A stretch of DNA of 64,000 bases, from assembly GCA_018401465.1 (NCBI GenBank), contig JAGYKE010000005.1, positions 868,001 through 932,000 of the forward strand. Direction: 5' to 3'. Shown here piece after piece: positions 1 through 8,529 of the stretch; position 1 is the first letter of the stretch, and each line of letters opens with the position of its first letter. A program made the position numbers and the translations under genes. Source of the DNA: Aestuariivita sp. (GTDB lineage: Bacteria; Pseudomonadota; Alphaproteobacteria; Rhodobacterales; Rhodobacteraceae). The notes below the pieces were generated by a model that saw nothing but the letters and a program-made list of their open reading frames with translations, searched no databases and was not told the origin of the DNA.

Positions 1-804
1 ACCGGTCTGTCCAGATGTGACCTGAACTGCGTTGCCGCCTGCCTGGACAATTGTCTGTTGCGTATAGGCCGTTGATGAGGAGCCGAGAGCGGTATTCACC
101 GAGGTTGTGCCGGCGTCGGTGGTCGTTTGCAGCACCGTCGCGGCAGTGCCGCCAGCTGAACCGGAAATGGTGAGCGTGGTGCCGTTGCCAGCGTCCCCGT
201 CATCGAGGGTCAGGACGCCTGAGTTCGTACCACCTCGAAGCACGGTGCGCCCGGATGCCATTGTTAGGCCATTGTTATCCCCAACGATGGTGGTGCCGCC
301 AGCCGTCGTGCCGTTCGTATCGAAACGGAAGGTGTTATCGACTGCAAGGGTCCCGCCGATGACGGTATTCCCGGTATCATTTGCCACGGAGAAGTTTTCG
401 CCCTCGATGCCGCCGTTAACATCCAAAAGGCCATTCGCTGTGGTTTCTCCTCCGATCGTCAGGGTCGATGACCCGGCAATCGTCGTGTTGCGGTTCATTA
501 CCACCGAATTAGTTTCGACTCTGAGTTGCGCCGCCGTTCCCGGATCCGTTCCAGCCACGTTGCTGCCATAACCATTGTAGTCACTTCCCACCACCACGGC
601 GAACAATCCCGGGCCGTCACCATCGGAGTCGGCGTTTACCACAATTGCATCGGTGCTGTCTGCTCCCGCAGAGTTGTACCCTCTCCCGGCACAGACCTCT
701 GTCAGATCTGGGCAGGGGCCCGCCTCAGCGGTACCCACAGACAGGATCAGTACCATTGCCGATCCCGAAAGAAAGAAGTGTCTGGATGCCGGTCTCATCG
801 TCAT
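1..804 (-). CDS. secreted surface/adhesin-like protein, N-terminal part (runs off the window)
   Basis: Reading down from the ATG at 804-802 gives an uninterrupted frame to base 1, so about 268 residues are visible and the C-terminus is outside the window. The N-terminus is a signal peptide (MTMRPASRHFFLSGSAMVL, then a VGTAEAG cleavage region). The rest is low in aromatic residues and very rich in Gly, Thr, Asn, Ser and Val, with repeated short blocks such as GGTTIVGDNNG and TTLTISGSAGG. This is typical of beta-helical or trimeric-autotransporter passengers and of tail-fibre-like proteins. The start codon follows directly on the stop of the upstream gene, so the two are probably co-transcribed. 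No anchoring domain can be seen because the gene is cut. The surface role is inferred from composition; the family is not identified. Confidence 0.6.
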   Translation of the reverse strand, partial: MTMRPASRHFFLSGSAMVLILSVGTAEAGPCPDLTEVCAGRGYNSAGADSTDAIVVNADSDGDGPGLFAVVVGSDYNGYGSNVAGTDPGTAAQLRVETNSVVMNRNTTIAGSSTLTIGGETTANGLLDVNGGIEGENFSVANDTGNTVIGGTLAVDNTFRFDTNGTTAGGTTIVGDNNGLTMASGRTVLRGGTNSGVLTLDDGDAGNGTTLTISGSAGGTAATVLQTTTDAGTTSVNTALGSSSTAYTQQTIVQAGGNAVQVTSGQTG

Positions 805-1392
805 TCAGTCTGTCCCTGTGATGATTTCCGTCTGGATCCGCGAGCATCCATCGGATGTTGGTGAAAGTCGAACAACTGCGCCTTTGGCCAGCCGTGCGAT
901 ATAGTGGCCGCTTGCATCCAGCTCGACGAACTCGCGACCTTCTTCGCGGGTTGATCGTTGATCGCAGCTCGTGTTCAGTGCGGTTTCGATGCGGTAACTG
1001 GCAGGACAGCCCGGCGCTCCAAGCGCGAATATCATCTCACCGACAGCATGATCGCCCCCGGTGGGAACTAGTAGGGTTACACCTACAAGGCCGCTAGATC
1101 CTGACGGCTGGTTCACAACGAACACCTGCCCAGGCGTGCTGCCGCCCAGAAAAGACGCAACCTCGTTCGCCCTGCGGGCGCAATCGAACCAGCCATTGGA
1201 GGTAAAGTAGACGGCCAAGTCGTGCACAGCAGCGGCACCTGCCCCTGAAGATTGTGCGGCGGCTGCAACAGGTGACGTGCACAAGACCCCTGCGCAAATG
1301 GCACTCAACAGCGCCTCACGCTTCGGCGTGGCGACAAGGAAGGCAAAGCTGCAGGACCCGTTGAACATGCTACCTTGTATTACAATCGACAT
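805..1392 (-). CDS. small secreted hypothetical protein
   Basis: The protein is about 195 residues from the ATG at 1392. A GTG at 1422 and an ATG at 1368 are alternative in-frame starts, and none has a strong ribosome site. A hydrophobic stretch (LLSAICAGVLCTSPVAAAAQ) looks like a signal peptide cleaved after AAA. The mature part contains four cysteines (in WFDCAR, GAPGCPAS, NTSCDQ and DGCSR), which suggests a disulfide-bonded periplasmic or extracellular domain. Its stop abuts the start codon of the surface protein at 804, so it probably helps that protein's export or function. I do not recognise the family. Confidence 0.55.
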   Translation of the reverse strand: MSIVIQGSMFNGSCSFAFLVATPKREALLSAICAGVLCTSPVAAAAQSSGAGAAAVHDLAVYFTSNGWFDCARRANEVASFLGGSTPGQVFVVNQPSGSSGLVGVTLLVPTGGDHAVGEMIFALGAPGCPASYRIETALNTSCDQRSTREEGREFVELDASGHYIARLAKGAVVRLSPTSDGCSRIQTEIITGTD

Positions 1393-1522
1393 TGGTAAGG
1401 TTTTTTTGTCTGTTATTGACACATAACTGCTTCACCCACTGCAGCAATTACTCTTTCGAGCAGAGCGACATCATTCGACAATGTCCAAGCGTGTGAGCCG
1501 GCAGGGTGTTGAACTGCGACGG

Positions 1523-1910
1523 TGTCAACGGCGGAGCAAAAATGGGCCACGGGGCGGCGCAAAACTGGGCCACTTTGGATTTGAGCGAGACGTGGGAGAT
1601 GGGCGCGGCCAGTCAGCCGGGCTCTTCATGTAGCTGGCGGGTGACTGGCCGCCTTGGACTGTCAGGTCCAAGTCTGGGCTATGTATCAATGGTTGTTGTC
1701 GTCGGGCTTGCGCGCACGACTTTGAGCCAGGCGATAGCTTTCGCCGTTCATCTCGAGGATGTTAACATGGTGGGTCAATCGGTCGAGAAGCGCGCCGGTC
1801 AGCCGCTCTGTTCTGAAGGTTTCGGTCCATTCATCGAAGGGCAGATTGCTGGTGATCAGCGTGGCGCGGATGCGAGTGCCGTCCGGCTGGATCTTCGAGA
1901 CCAGGCAGCG
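1523..1910 (-). mobile_element. IS21-family remnant, istB 3' end fused to an istA internal piece
   Basis: From 1523 the sequence matches the left terminus of the complete IS21 element at 36927 (TGTCAACGGCGGAGC and the second copy of the GCAAAA-TGGGCCAC repeat). It then continues into the 3' end of istB, whose stop is at 1686-1688. At the GGCGC at 1863-1867 it jumps to an istA segment that lies about 1.45 kb away in the full copy (38.72 kb). The istA piece ends at about 1910 and abuts IS66-like sequence. The 98-residue frame on the minus strand (1686-1982) is therefore a chimera, not a gene. The remnant has diverged visibly from the complete copy. Confidence 0.75.
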
Positions 1911-2016
1911 AGAGCGGGCACACGCCTTGGTCGTTACGCCAGATGATCTTGATCGGATCACTCCGCAGACCGTGGAAGCCAAATATGTGCCCGGCGAAAA
2001 GGTCCTGCTTCAGCAC
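1911..2016 (-). pseudogene. IS66-family tnpB fragment
   Basis: The minus strand reads LKQDLFAGHIFGFHGLR followed by SDPIKIIWRNDQGVC. This is the conserved core of the IS66 accessory protein TnpB (Orf2), normally about 115 residues. Both ends are missing: the 3' side is joined to the IS21 chimera, and the 5' side decays by about 2.1 kb. It is non-functional. Bases 2017-2170 hold only weak, frame-broken traces and no gene. Confidence 0.6.
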
Positions 2017-2170
2017 CGTCTCTGCCTAGGCCGCGAGGATCGTGACCCAGTGTCGCATGTCTTCCAAGCCTGCCGCTTGCCTCGTCGAAGCATGTGCCGA
2101 GCCGGGTGTAGGAGGGTAGGACAGACCATTACGCGATGCTCATTCTTTGGGTCGATTCATCCCAGAGCAG

Positions 2171-3097
2171 TCATAACAATCTTGCACTCCAGCGCCCTTC
2201 CTTCACAGCACGCCGGACTAGATCGAGGATCAGCTCACAAATCGCTTCGGTCGCATACGACGGCGGCCGGGATACCAGGTTGCAGAGGTAGAGTGTCCGC
2301 GACAGTGCCGGAGAGATGATCGGTCTTGCCCGAACCGTTCCCCGAGCAAGCTGTTCCTGCATGAACAACCGCGTGCCGATGATACAACCAAGCCCTGCCT
2401 CGACAGCGCCACCGATCGCTTGCACCGAATTCATCTGAAGGATCGCGCGGGTCTCGATCTTCTTCAGTAGCGCAACGTCGTCCATGATCGCGCGTGCCGA
2501 TATGCCTTGACGGACCAGGATGATCGGCAGTTCCAGCAAATCCGGGAAAGCGATCGGCTTGTCGGTGTCGCCGATGATTTCGGGGCGACCCACGCAGACC
2601 ATGCTCTCCTCCAGAACCGGTTGGCTCCGCAGATTCGCGTCACCTGGCGGGTTGTAGATGAGCGCCATGTCGACATCCGACGCCAGCAGAAGCGGCAGGG
2701 CCGCGCCCGAAAGACTTTCGCTCAGCACAAGCTTCACCTCCGGGTAATCGTGCAGAACGGTTGACAGCAGGTCAACGCCGATCGCCTTGACGCCGGAATA
2801 AGACATACCGACGGCAACCTGTCCCGCGATGCGCTGGTCCGCCGTCTTCAGATCGGTTTGCGCGGCCTCGATGGCCTTGAGGATCGACCTCGCGTGCTCG
2901 TATAGCCTCAGGCCGGCCGCCGTCGGCTCCATCCCGCGCGCCTTTCGCCGAAAGAGCGGCGTGCCAAGTTGTCCTTCGAGATGGCCGAGCTGCTGGCTGA
3001 GCGCAGAAGCCGCCACGCGCACTTCCTGCGCGGCGCGGTTCAGCGACCCATTTTCGTATATGGCAACGAAGTACCGAAGCTGGCGCGTGTCGAGCAT
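2171..3097 (-). CDS. LysR-family transcriptional regulator
   Basis: The protein has 308 residues, the usual LTTR length. Its start is the ATG at 3097 (MLDTRQLRYFVAIYENGS). Residues 1-60 form the winged HTH (LNRAAQEVRVAASALSQQLGHLE), and residues 90-300 form the periplasmic-binding-type effector domain. It is transcribed away from the CoA-transferase gene at 3185 with 87 bp between them, the classic arrangement for an LTTR controlling a divergent catabolic operon. It therefore probably regulates the CoA-transferase, lyase and TRAP genes in response to their substrate. The longer upstream extension of the frame overlaps the CoA-transferase gene antisense and is not coding. Confidence 0.9.
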   Translation of the reverse strand: MLDTRQLRYFVAIYENGSLNRAAQEVRVAASALSQQLGHLEGQLGTPLFRRKARGMEPTAAGLRLYEHARSILKAIEAAQTDLKTADQRIAGQVAVGMSYSGVKAIGVDLLSTVLHDYPEVKLVLSESLSGAALPLLLASDVDMALIYNPPGDANLRSQPVLEESMVCVGRPEIIGDTDKPIAFPDLLELPIILVRQGISARAIMDDVALLKKIETRAILQMNSVQAIGGAVEAGLGCIIGTRLFMQEQLARGTVRARPIISPALSRTLYLCNLVSRPPSYATEAICELILDLVRRAVKEGRWSARLL

Positions 3098-3184
3098 TCT
3101 AAATTTCCGAACGAATGATTGAGTAATCCCTAATATCGTAAATACTTCAGCCTGGCTATCCTTCGAGTCGAAGGAGGACTGGTC

Positions 3185-4372
3185 ATGACGGACGCGTTCC
3201 AACCGCTGGCGGGCCTGCGTGTGGTCGAAATGACCCACATGATCATGGGGCCGTCCTGCGGCATGTTCCTGGGTTTCCTGGGTGCCGAGGTCATCAAGGT
3301 CGAACCACCGGAAGGCGACAAGACACGCGATCTGACGGGCATGGGTCGAGGCTTTTATCCGACCTTCAACCGCGGCAAGAAAAGCGTCACGCTCGACCTC
3401 AAGTCCCGGGCCGGTGTCGCCGCGCTGCATGACCTGCTGGAAACGGCGGATGTCTTTATCGAGAACTTCCGCGACGAGAGCCTGGCCCGTATGGGTCTGG
3501 CACCAGGGATCCTGCGGGAAAGATATCCCCGGCTCATCGTGTCCTCCCTGAAGGGGTTCCTGAAGGGACCATACGAAAACCGCACCGCGCTGGACGAAGT
3601 GGTGCAGATGATGACCGGCATGGCATACATGACCGGCCCCACGGGCCGGCCGCTGCGGATCGGGTCTTCTGCCAACGACATCATGGGCGGGCTCTTCGGC
3701 GCCTTCGGGGTTCTGGCCGCGCTCTATCAGCGGCAAGTGGACGAGCAGGGCCACAGTGTCCGAACCGGATTGTTTGAGAACTGCCTTCTCCTGGTCGCCC
3801 AGCACATGGTGCAGTTCGACATCGAAGGCCGGGAAGCGCCCCCAATGCCTGAGCGGGAGTTTTCCTGGGCCGTCTACGACATTTTCGACACAAGAAGCGG
3901 ACGACAGATCTTCATTGGCGCGGTCACCGAAGGCCAGTGGGTCACGCTATGCAAGCTTCTGGACCTTGGCGATCTTCTAGTCGATCCCCGCCTTCAGGAC
4001 CGGATGGCGCAGATAGAGGCCCGCGAGTGGACCCTGCCCATCTTCGCCGAAGCTGTCAGGAAGCGGGACTTCGAAGAGCTGATCGCGTCTTTCGAGCGGG
4101 CCGGCATCCCGTTCGCGCCTATCCACCGACCAGCGGAAATGTACGCTGACCCACATGTCCTGCGCGAGGGTGGGCTGCTGACCTCGCGACTGCCCGAGGG
4201 AACCAGCTGCCGCGCGCCGGGAATGCCCTTCGAAGTCGACGGAAAACCTGTCGCCGGCGCGTCTGTCGATATCGCCGACGTGGGCGCGGATACGGCAGCG
4301 GTTCTGCGTGATCTCGGGCTGAACGAGGAGGAGATCAGGCAGGCCAGCGGCGGCGCGAGCGTGGCGGCATGA
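3185..4372 (+). CDS. family III CoA-transferase (CaiB/BaiF)
   Basis: The protein has 395 residues, the normal family length. The N-terminus (LAGLRVVEMTHMIMGPSCG) and the segment GAEVIKVEPPEGDKTR are diagnostic of CaiB/BaiF CoA-transferases. By analogy with formyl-CoA transferase, the nucleophilic Asp should be the one in SSANDIMGG (residue 165). A strong ribosome site (GAAGGAGG) precedes the ATG at 3185. Its stop overlaps the lyase start by four bases (ATGA), so the two are translationally coupled. The probable role is transferring CoA to the carboxylic acid brought in by the TRAP system, making it a lyase substrate. The actual acid is not evident from sequence. Confidence 0.9.
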   Translation: MTDAFQPLAGLRVVEMTHMIMGPSCGMFLGFLGAEVIKVEPPEGDKTRDLTGMGRGFYPTFNRGKKSVTLDLKSRAGVAALHDLLETADVFIENFRDESLARMGLAPGILRERYPRLIVSSLKGFLKGPYENRTALDEVVQMMTGMAYMTGPTGRPLRIGSSANDIMGGLFGAFGVLAALYQRQVDEQGHSVRTGLFENCLLLVAQHMVQFDIEGREAPPMPEREFSWAVYDIFDTRSGRQIFIGAVTEGQWVTLCKLLDLGDLLVDPRLQDRMAQIEAREWTLPIFAEAVRKRDFEELIASFERAGIPFAPIHRPAEMYADPHVLREGGLLTSRLPEGTSCRAPGMPFEVDGKPVAGASVDIADVGADTAAVLRDLGLNEEEIRQASGGASVAA

Positions 4373-5322
4373 ACAGGTTGTCGAACATCTATCCCACCGA
4401 TCGGGTTACCCTGCGCGAAGTCGGTCTTCGCGACGGGCTGCAACTGGTCCGGACCTGGCCCGACACCGATGCAAAGCGCGCCTGGCTGGCGGCCGAAGCC
4501 CGTGCCGGCGTGCGCCACTTCGAGGGCGGCTCATTCCTGCCCGCTGCCCGCTTTCCGCAATTCGCCGATATCCTCGATGTCATCGAAACGGCCGGAACGC
4601 TGGGCGTGCATTCCGCGGCCCTCGCTCTGAATGAACGGGGGGCAGCGGAAGCCATGGCCACAGGCATCGGCGAAGTGGTCTGCGTCGTCTCTGCGACAGA
4701 GGAACACAGCCAGGCCAACATGCGACGCTCGCGCGCCGACGCGGTGGCTCTGGTCGGGCAGGTCACGGCCCTGCGCGACGCGACAGTGCCGGACAAGGTG
4801 ATCAACGCCGGGATCGCGATGTGCTTTGGCTGCTCGATTTCGGGTGACGTGGCACCTGCTGAGGTTCTGCGCCTGGCGGAAGCCTGTCTGATGGCAGGAG
4901 CCGACATCGTAGGTCTGGCGGATACCGTGGGCTATGCCGGACCACGGTCTGTGGGTGCGCTTTGCGCCGACATGGCCCGTCTTTGCGGTGATCGGCCCTT
5001 CATCATTCATCTTCACGACACCCGTGGCATGGGGGTGGCGAATGCGGCCGCCGCGCTGGACAATGGTGCACGGGTTATTGATGCCTCGCTCGGTGGGCTT
5101 GGAGGTTGTCCCTTTGCACCGGGTGCGACAGGTAACGTGGTGTTCGAAGATATCGTGTTTCTTGCCGAAAGCATGGGATTTCCCACCGGTATCGATCTGG
5201 AGGGACTGAAGGAGGCCCGCGCAATCGTGGAGAAGGCGATGCCGGGTGAGGCGTTTCATGGGGCGCTCAATCGCGCCGGACCGCCGCAAAACGCAGGCTG
5301 GCGCGCGACGCCAGTTGCCTGA
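4369..5322 (+). CDS. hydroxymethylglutaryl-CoA lyase-like enzyme
   Basis: The protein has 317 residues and a TIM-barrel HMGL-like fold. The N-terminal REVGLRDGLQ carries the catalytic Arg and the metal-binding Asp. HLHDTRGMG near residue 214 carries a metal His, and GGLGGCPFAPGATGN near residue 243 is the HMG-CoA-lyase signature with the catalytic Cys. It overlaps the CoA-transferase by four bases. Family members cleave 3-hydroxy-3-methylacyl-CoA thioesters to acetyl-CoA plus a keto product, or act on related substrates such as citramalyl-CoA. Coupled to a CoA-transferase and a TRAP importer, it is inferred to cleave the activated imported acid. Confidence 0.88.
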   Translation: MNRLSNIYPTDRVTLREVGLRDGLQLVRTWPDTDAKRAWLAAEARAGVRHFEGGSFLPAARFPQFADILDVIETAGTLGVHSAALALNERGAAEAMATGIGEVVCVVSATEEHSQANMRRSRADAVALVGQVTALRDATVPDKVINAGIAMCFGCSISGDVAPAEVLRLAEACLMAGADIVGLADTVGYAGPRSVGALCADMARLCGDRPFIIHLHDTRGMGVANAAAALDNGARVIDASLGGLGGCPFAPGATGNVVFEDIVFLAESMGFPTGIDLEGLKEARAIVEKAMPGEAFHGALNRAGPPQNAGWRATPVA

Positions 5323-5348
5323 GTTCATATCAAAGGGAGGAAATTGAC

Positions 5349-6335
5349 ATGAACCCGTTTACGAAATCCGCGCTGGTCATCACCAGCCTGTTTGCCAGCG
5401 CGACCAGCGCGATGGCCGCGACAGAGATGCGGTGCAGTCACCAGTTGCCGCCGGCACACCACATCGCGCAGGTCATCGACCGTTGGGCGGCAGAGGTCGA
5501 GTCGCTGTCGGAAGGTGAGATCGATGTGCAGATCTTCGGGGCTGACAGCCTGGTCGGCGCGCGCGACAACATCGTCGCAACCGCCAAAGGCGATATCGAG
5601 TGCGCCTTCTCGCTGAATTTCCAATGGGGCAGGACGCTGCCCATCATGAATGTCACCGTCGCGCCCTTCGCCTTTGGTGACGTCGAGATCTGGCGCAAGT
5701 GGCCGACCTCTGAAGCGGCAGCTTTCCTCGAGGAGAAGCTTCTCGAGAAAGGGGTGAAGAACGTCGTGTGGATGTTCCAGACCAATACCAGCGTCTTTAC
5801 CACGAACGGCGAACCCCTTGTCGCGCCCGGGGACTTCCAGGGCCTGAAGTTCCGCGGCCTGACGCCGCCTTTCGATGCAGCCTTCACGGCATTGGGCGCC
5901 ACACCCACGGCGATGCCTGGTTCGGAAGTCTATCAGGCGCTTGCCACGGGCGTCATAGATGGGGCCATCACGGACGTGGCTGCGGCCGTGTCGCGGAAGT
6001 TCTACGAAGTGCAGGATGCTTTCACTGTCGTGCCGGTGCTGTCAGCGTATCTGCACGGTTATCTGAACCCCGCGTTCCATGATGGCTTGTCGGACAAATC
6101 GAAGGCGGCACTCGAAGAAGCGGGCCTCAAGGCTGCAGGCTGGGCGGTGGAAGCCTCGGTTGCAGCCGGTGCTGCCGGCCCGGATCAGCTTCGCGAGAAG
6201 GGCGTGAAAGTTCATATCGCGACGCCCGAAGAAATCGCGGCGCTGGAAGCAGTCATGCGTCCAGCTTTCGACAAGGCCTTCGGCGAGGGCGATGCGTATA
6301 GCCAGAAGCTGCTCGAACTTCTGGCGAAGATGTAA
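5349..6335 (+). CDS. dctP: TRAP transporter substrate-binding protein (DctP family)
   Basis: The protein has 328 residues. An N-terminal signal peptide (MNPFTKSALVITSLFASATS, cleaved after AMA) sends it to the periplasm, and a ribosome site (AAGGGAGG) lies just upstream. The body shows the DctP pattern: an N-terminal lobe, then LKFRGLTPPFDAAF carrying the conserved Arg that usually salt-bridges the substrate carboxylate, then GSEVYQALATGVIDGA. It delivers an organic acid to the DctQM membrane subunits encoded immediately downstream. Its position after the CoA-transferase and lyase implies that the same acid is their substrate. Confidence 0.92.
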   Translation: MNPFTKSALVITSLFASATSAMAATEMRCSHQLPPAHHIAQVIDRWAAEVESLSEGEIDVQIFGADSLVGARDNIVATAKGDIECAFSLNFQWGRTLPIMNVTVAPFAFGDVEIWRKWPTSEAAAFLEEKLLEKGVKNVVWMFQTNTSVFTTNGEPLVAPGDFQGLKFRGLTPPFDAAFTALGATPTAMPGSEVYQALATGVIDGAITDVAAAVSRKFYEVQDAFTVVPVLSAYLHGYLNPAFHDGLSDKSKAALEEAGLKAAGWAVEASVAAGAAGPDQLREKGVKVHIATPEEIAALEAVMRPAFDKAFGEGDAYSQKLLELLAKM

Positions 6336-6341
6336 GCGCAG

Positions 6342-6863
6342 ATGCAGGCCAAGGAAACGGAGGGGGCGCACAACGCCCCCTCTTTCCCCGATCGCTTCGT
6401 CGGCGGTATCGTTTGGATTTCCGGCGCGCTCAGCACGCTTCTGATCCTTTGGATCTTCGTGCAGATCTGCGTCGCGGTCACGTTCCGCTACGTCATCGAC
6501 CGCCCCCTGCAATGGAGTGACGAGATGATCGGCTATCTGCTGGTTGCGGCCGTCATGATGGGCGCTGCAGAGGCGCTGCGACGCAACGACCATATCGCTA
6601 TCGATCTTCTGACGAAACGCATCTCACCGCGCCTGCAGCGTGTCCAGATGGTCTTTGCCCAAGCTTGCGTGATTGCCTTCGCAGTGGTCGTCGGCCTGTC
6701 GATCTGGGACGCGATCAGTTTCGCACATGCTTTCGGGTCATATTCGGTCGGATACATCGAGATCCAGACCTGGATTCCCCAGGTTCCCGTGCTGATCGGA
6801 TCGGTCCTTCTGGCCCTGATGGCCACGCTGAGGCTCTGGCAAACGATCCGGGGGCGCGCATGA
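6342..6863 (+). CDS. dctQ: TRAP transporter small permease (DctQ family)
   Basis: The protein has 173 residues and four predicted membrane helices (approximately residues 22-45, 60-80, 100-122 and 140-162). The segment RYVIDRPLQWSDEMIGYLLV is typical of the DctQ family, where a conserved Trp-Ser/Thr-Glu/Asp-Glu follows the second helix. It begins six bases after the dctP stop and overlaps dctM by four bases (ATGA). It forms the membrane complex with DctM. Confidence 0.9.
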   Translation: MQAKETEGAHNAPSFPDRFVGGIVWISGALSTLLILWIFVQICVAVTFRYVIDRPLQWSDEMIGYLLVAAVMMGAAEALRRNDHIAIDLLTKRISPRLQRVQMVFAQACVIAFAVVVGLSIWDAISFAHAFGSYSVGYIEIQTWIPQVPVLIGSVLLALMATLRLWQTIRGRA

Positions 6864-8146
6864 CCCTCTTCGTCGTCTTCGCGGGCCTGATCCTTCTGCT
6901 GCTTACGGGTATACCCATCTTCGCAGCGCTCGGCCTGACCGCCAGCGCGATCATGCTGATCGTTGAGGGTGACATCGATGGTTTGGGCAAGGCTGCCTAT
7001 ACACATCTGGACAAGCCTGTTCTCGCGACAATCCCGCTTTTCGTGTTCATGGCGCAGGTGATGATCAGGGCGGGTGTGATCGATGAGCTTTATGACTTCG
7101 CTTACAAGCTCATAGGACACGTCAGGGGAGGCCTCGGCGCGGCCACAGTGCTGGCGTGTACGATCTTTGCCGCGATATCAGGTTCCTCTGTGGCAACCGC
7201 GCTCTCGATCGGGTCAAGCGCGATCCCGCAGATGAAGCGGTTCGGATATCCTGAACGCGATGCTTTGGGTGTGGTCGCGGCTGGCGGTACATTGGGCATT
7301 CTCATCCCACCTTCGGGGCCGATGATCCTCTACGCCGTCGTATCGGAGGCCTCGATCGGGGCCTTGTTCCTGGCAGGGATCATTCCGGGCGTTTTGCTGG
7401 CGCTGGCCTTCGCGGTCTTCTGCATCCTTCAGGCCAGGACGCGCCCCGAAGTCGCAGTGCCCCAGCGAGCGGGTCGCCGCGAACTGGCGTGGGCTTTCCG
7501 CCGCTCGATCTGGGCGCTGCTAGCGCCGCCGGTTGTGATGGGAGGCATTTATTTCGGCGTCTTCACGGCGACCGAGGCGGCAGCTGCTGGCTCCCTCTAC
7601 GCGCTCGCGGTGGCGGTCCTCGTTTATCGCAACTTCGGTCTACGGGATCTGTGGGACTGCGCGTATAGCGCCATGCGAACCTCGATGATGGTCTTCATGA
7701 TCATTGCAGGCGCGGCGATGTTCGGCCATGCCATTACCCTCATCCGCCTGCCCGCTGGCGTGACCGAGGCGGTGGCCGGAATGGGTCTGGGACCGCTGGG
7801 CTTCATCCTCGTTGTCATGGTTCTGATCTTCGTGCTGGGGATGTTCCTCGAATCCATCGCCATTATCCTCATCACCACGCCGATCCTGCTGCCGACCATG
7901 ATGGCGCTCGGCATCGATCCGATCTGGTATGGCATCCTTCTCATGATCAACCTCGAACTGGCGATGATCACGCCCCCCGTCGGGATGAACCTATTTGTGA
8001 TAAAAGGCATAACTGACGCGCCGCTCTCGACGGTTGTCAGAGGGGCGAGCCCATTCGTAGTGTTGATGCTCGGAGGTATTGGGGTGCTGATCGCGGTTCC
8101 GGAGCTGGCGACATGGTTACCCACTGTGGCCGGCTTTGGCAGATAG
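6860..8146 (+). CDS. dctM: TRAP transporter large permease (DctM family)
   Basis: The protein has 428 residues and about 12 membrane segments, standard for DctM, the Na+-coupled transport subunit. Recognisable blocks are IPLFVFMAQVMIRAG, ISGSSVATALSIGS and GGTLGILIPPSGPMILYA, plus a C-terminal NLELAMITPPVGMNLFV motif. The start is the ATG that overlaps the dctQ stop. It completes the five-gene unit that begins at 3185. No clear terminator follows in the next 100 bases. Confidence 0.92.
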   Translation: MTLFVVFAGLILLLLTGIPIFAALGLTASAIMLIVEGDIDGLGKAAYTHLDKPVLATIPLFVFMAQVMIRAGVIDELYDFAYKLIGHVRGGLGAATVLACTIFAAISGSSVATALSIGSSAIPQMKRFGYPERDALGVVAAGGTLGILIPPSGPMILYAVVSEASIGALFLAGIIPGVLLALAFAVFCILQARTRPEVAVPQRAGRRELAWAFRRSIWALLAPPVVMGGIYFGVFTATEAAAAGSLYALAVAVLVYRNFGLRDLWDCAYSAMRTSMMVFMIIAGAAMFGHAITLIRLPAGVTEAVAGMGLGPLGFILVVMVLIFVLGMFLESIAIILITTPILLPTMMALGIDPIWYGILLMINLELAMITPPVGMNLFVIKGITDAPLSTVVRGASPFVVLMLGGIGVLIAVPELATWLPTVAGFGR

Positions 8147-8254
8147 CGGACGCCTGTCTTCAGGGCACGGGCGACTTCAGCATATCGCCGATCCACCCTA
8201 TCGCCGGTCTGTCCCGGGCACATTTGGTCAGGTTCCGCCGAGGGTCGTCTTGCC

Positions 8255-8359
8255 TCAGCTGCTCTTCTCGTCGGCCATGATGCTCTCGATAATTTCGAGA
8301 TAACACTGTTCGCCGCGCAGAAACTCACGGATCCCGCCATCCCATGTCCGTATGTCCAT
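8255..8359 (-). CDS. possible small protein (34 residues) of unknown function
   Basis: A 34-codon frame begins at the ATG at 8359 (MDIRTWDGGIREFLRG) and is preceded by a purine-rich ribosome-like site (GGAGAGAGGAGC). The product is mildly acidic with a hydrophobic centre (EQCYLEIIESIMAD) and one cysteine. It lies in the 383-base interval between dctM and the AcoR-like regulator, divergent from the latter. Codon choice looks plausible, but so short a frame could be chance. The rest of the interval shows nothing clear. Confidence 0.3.
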   Translation of the reverse strand: MDIRTWDGGIREFLRGEQCYLEIIESIMADEKSS

Positions 8360-8529
8360 CAGATGCTCCTCTCTCCACCTATACCCGCCACGATAGCAGC
8401 GTTTGGTGGGAAGGCAGTTCATCCCATTAGCTCAGCCTGCTAGGCGAGTGAACGGCCGGGGCAGAACCTCCATCGGCACGGGCTTTGCGATTGCCGCCGA
8501 CTGTATTAGCCTGCGCGGGGGGAGGCGGC

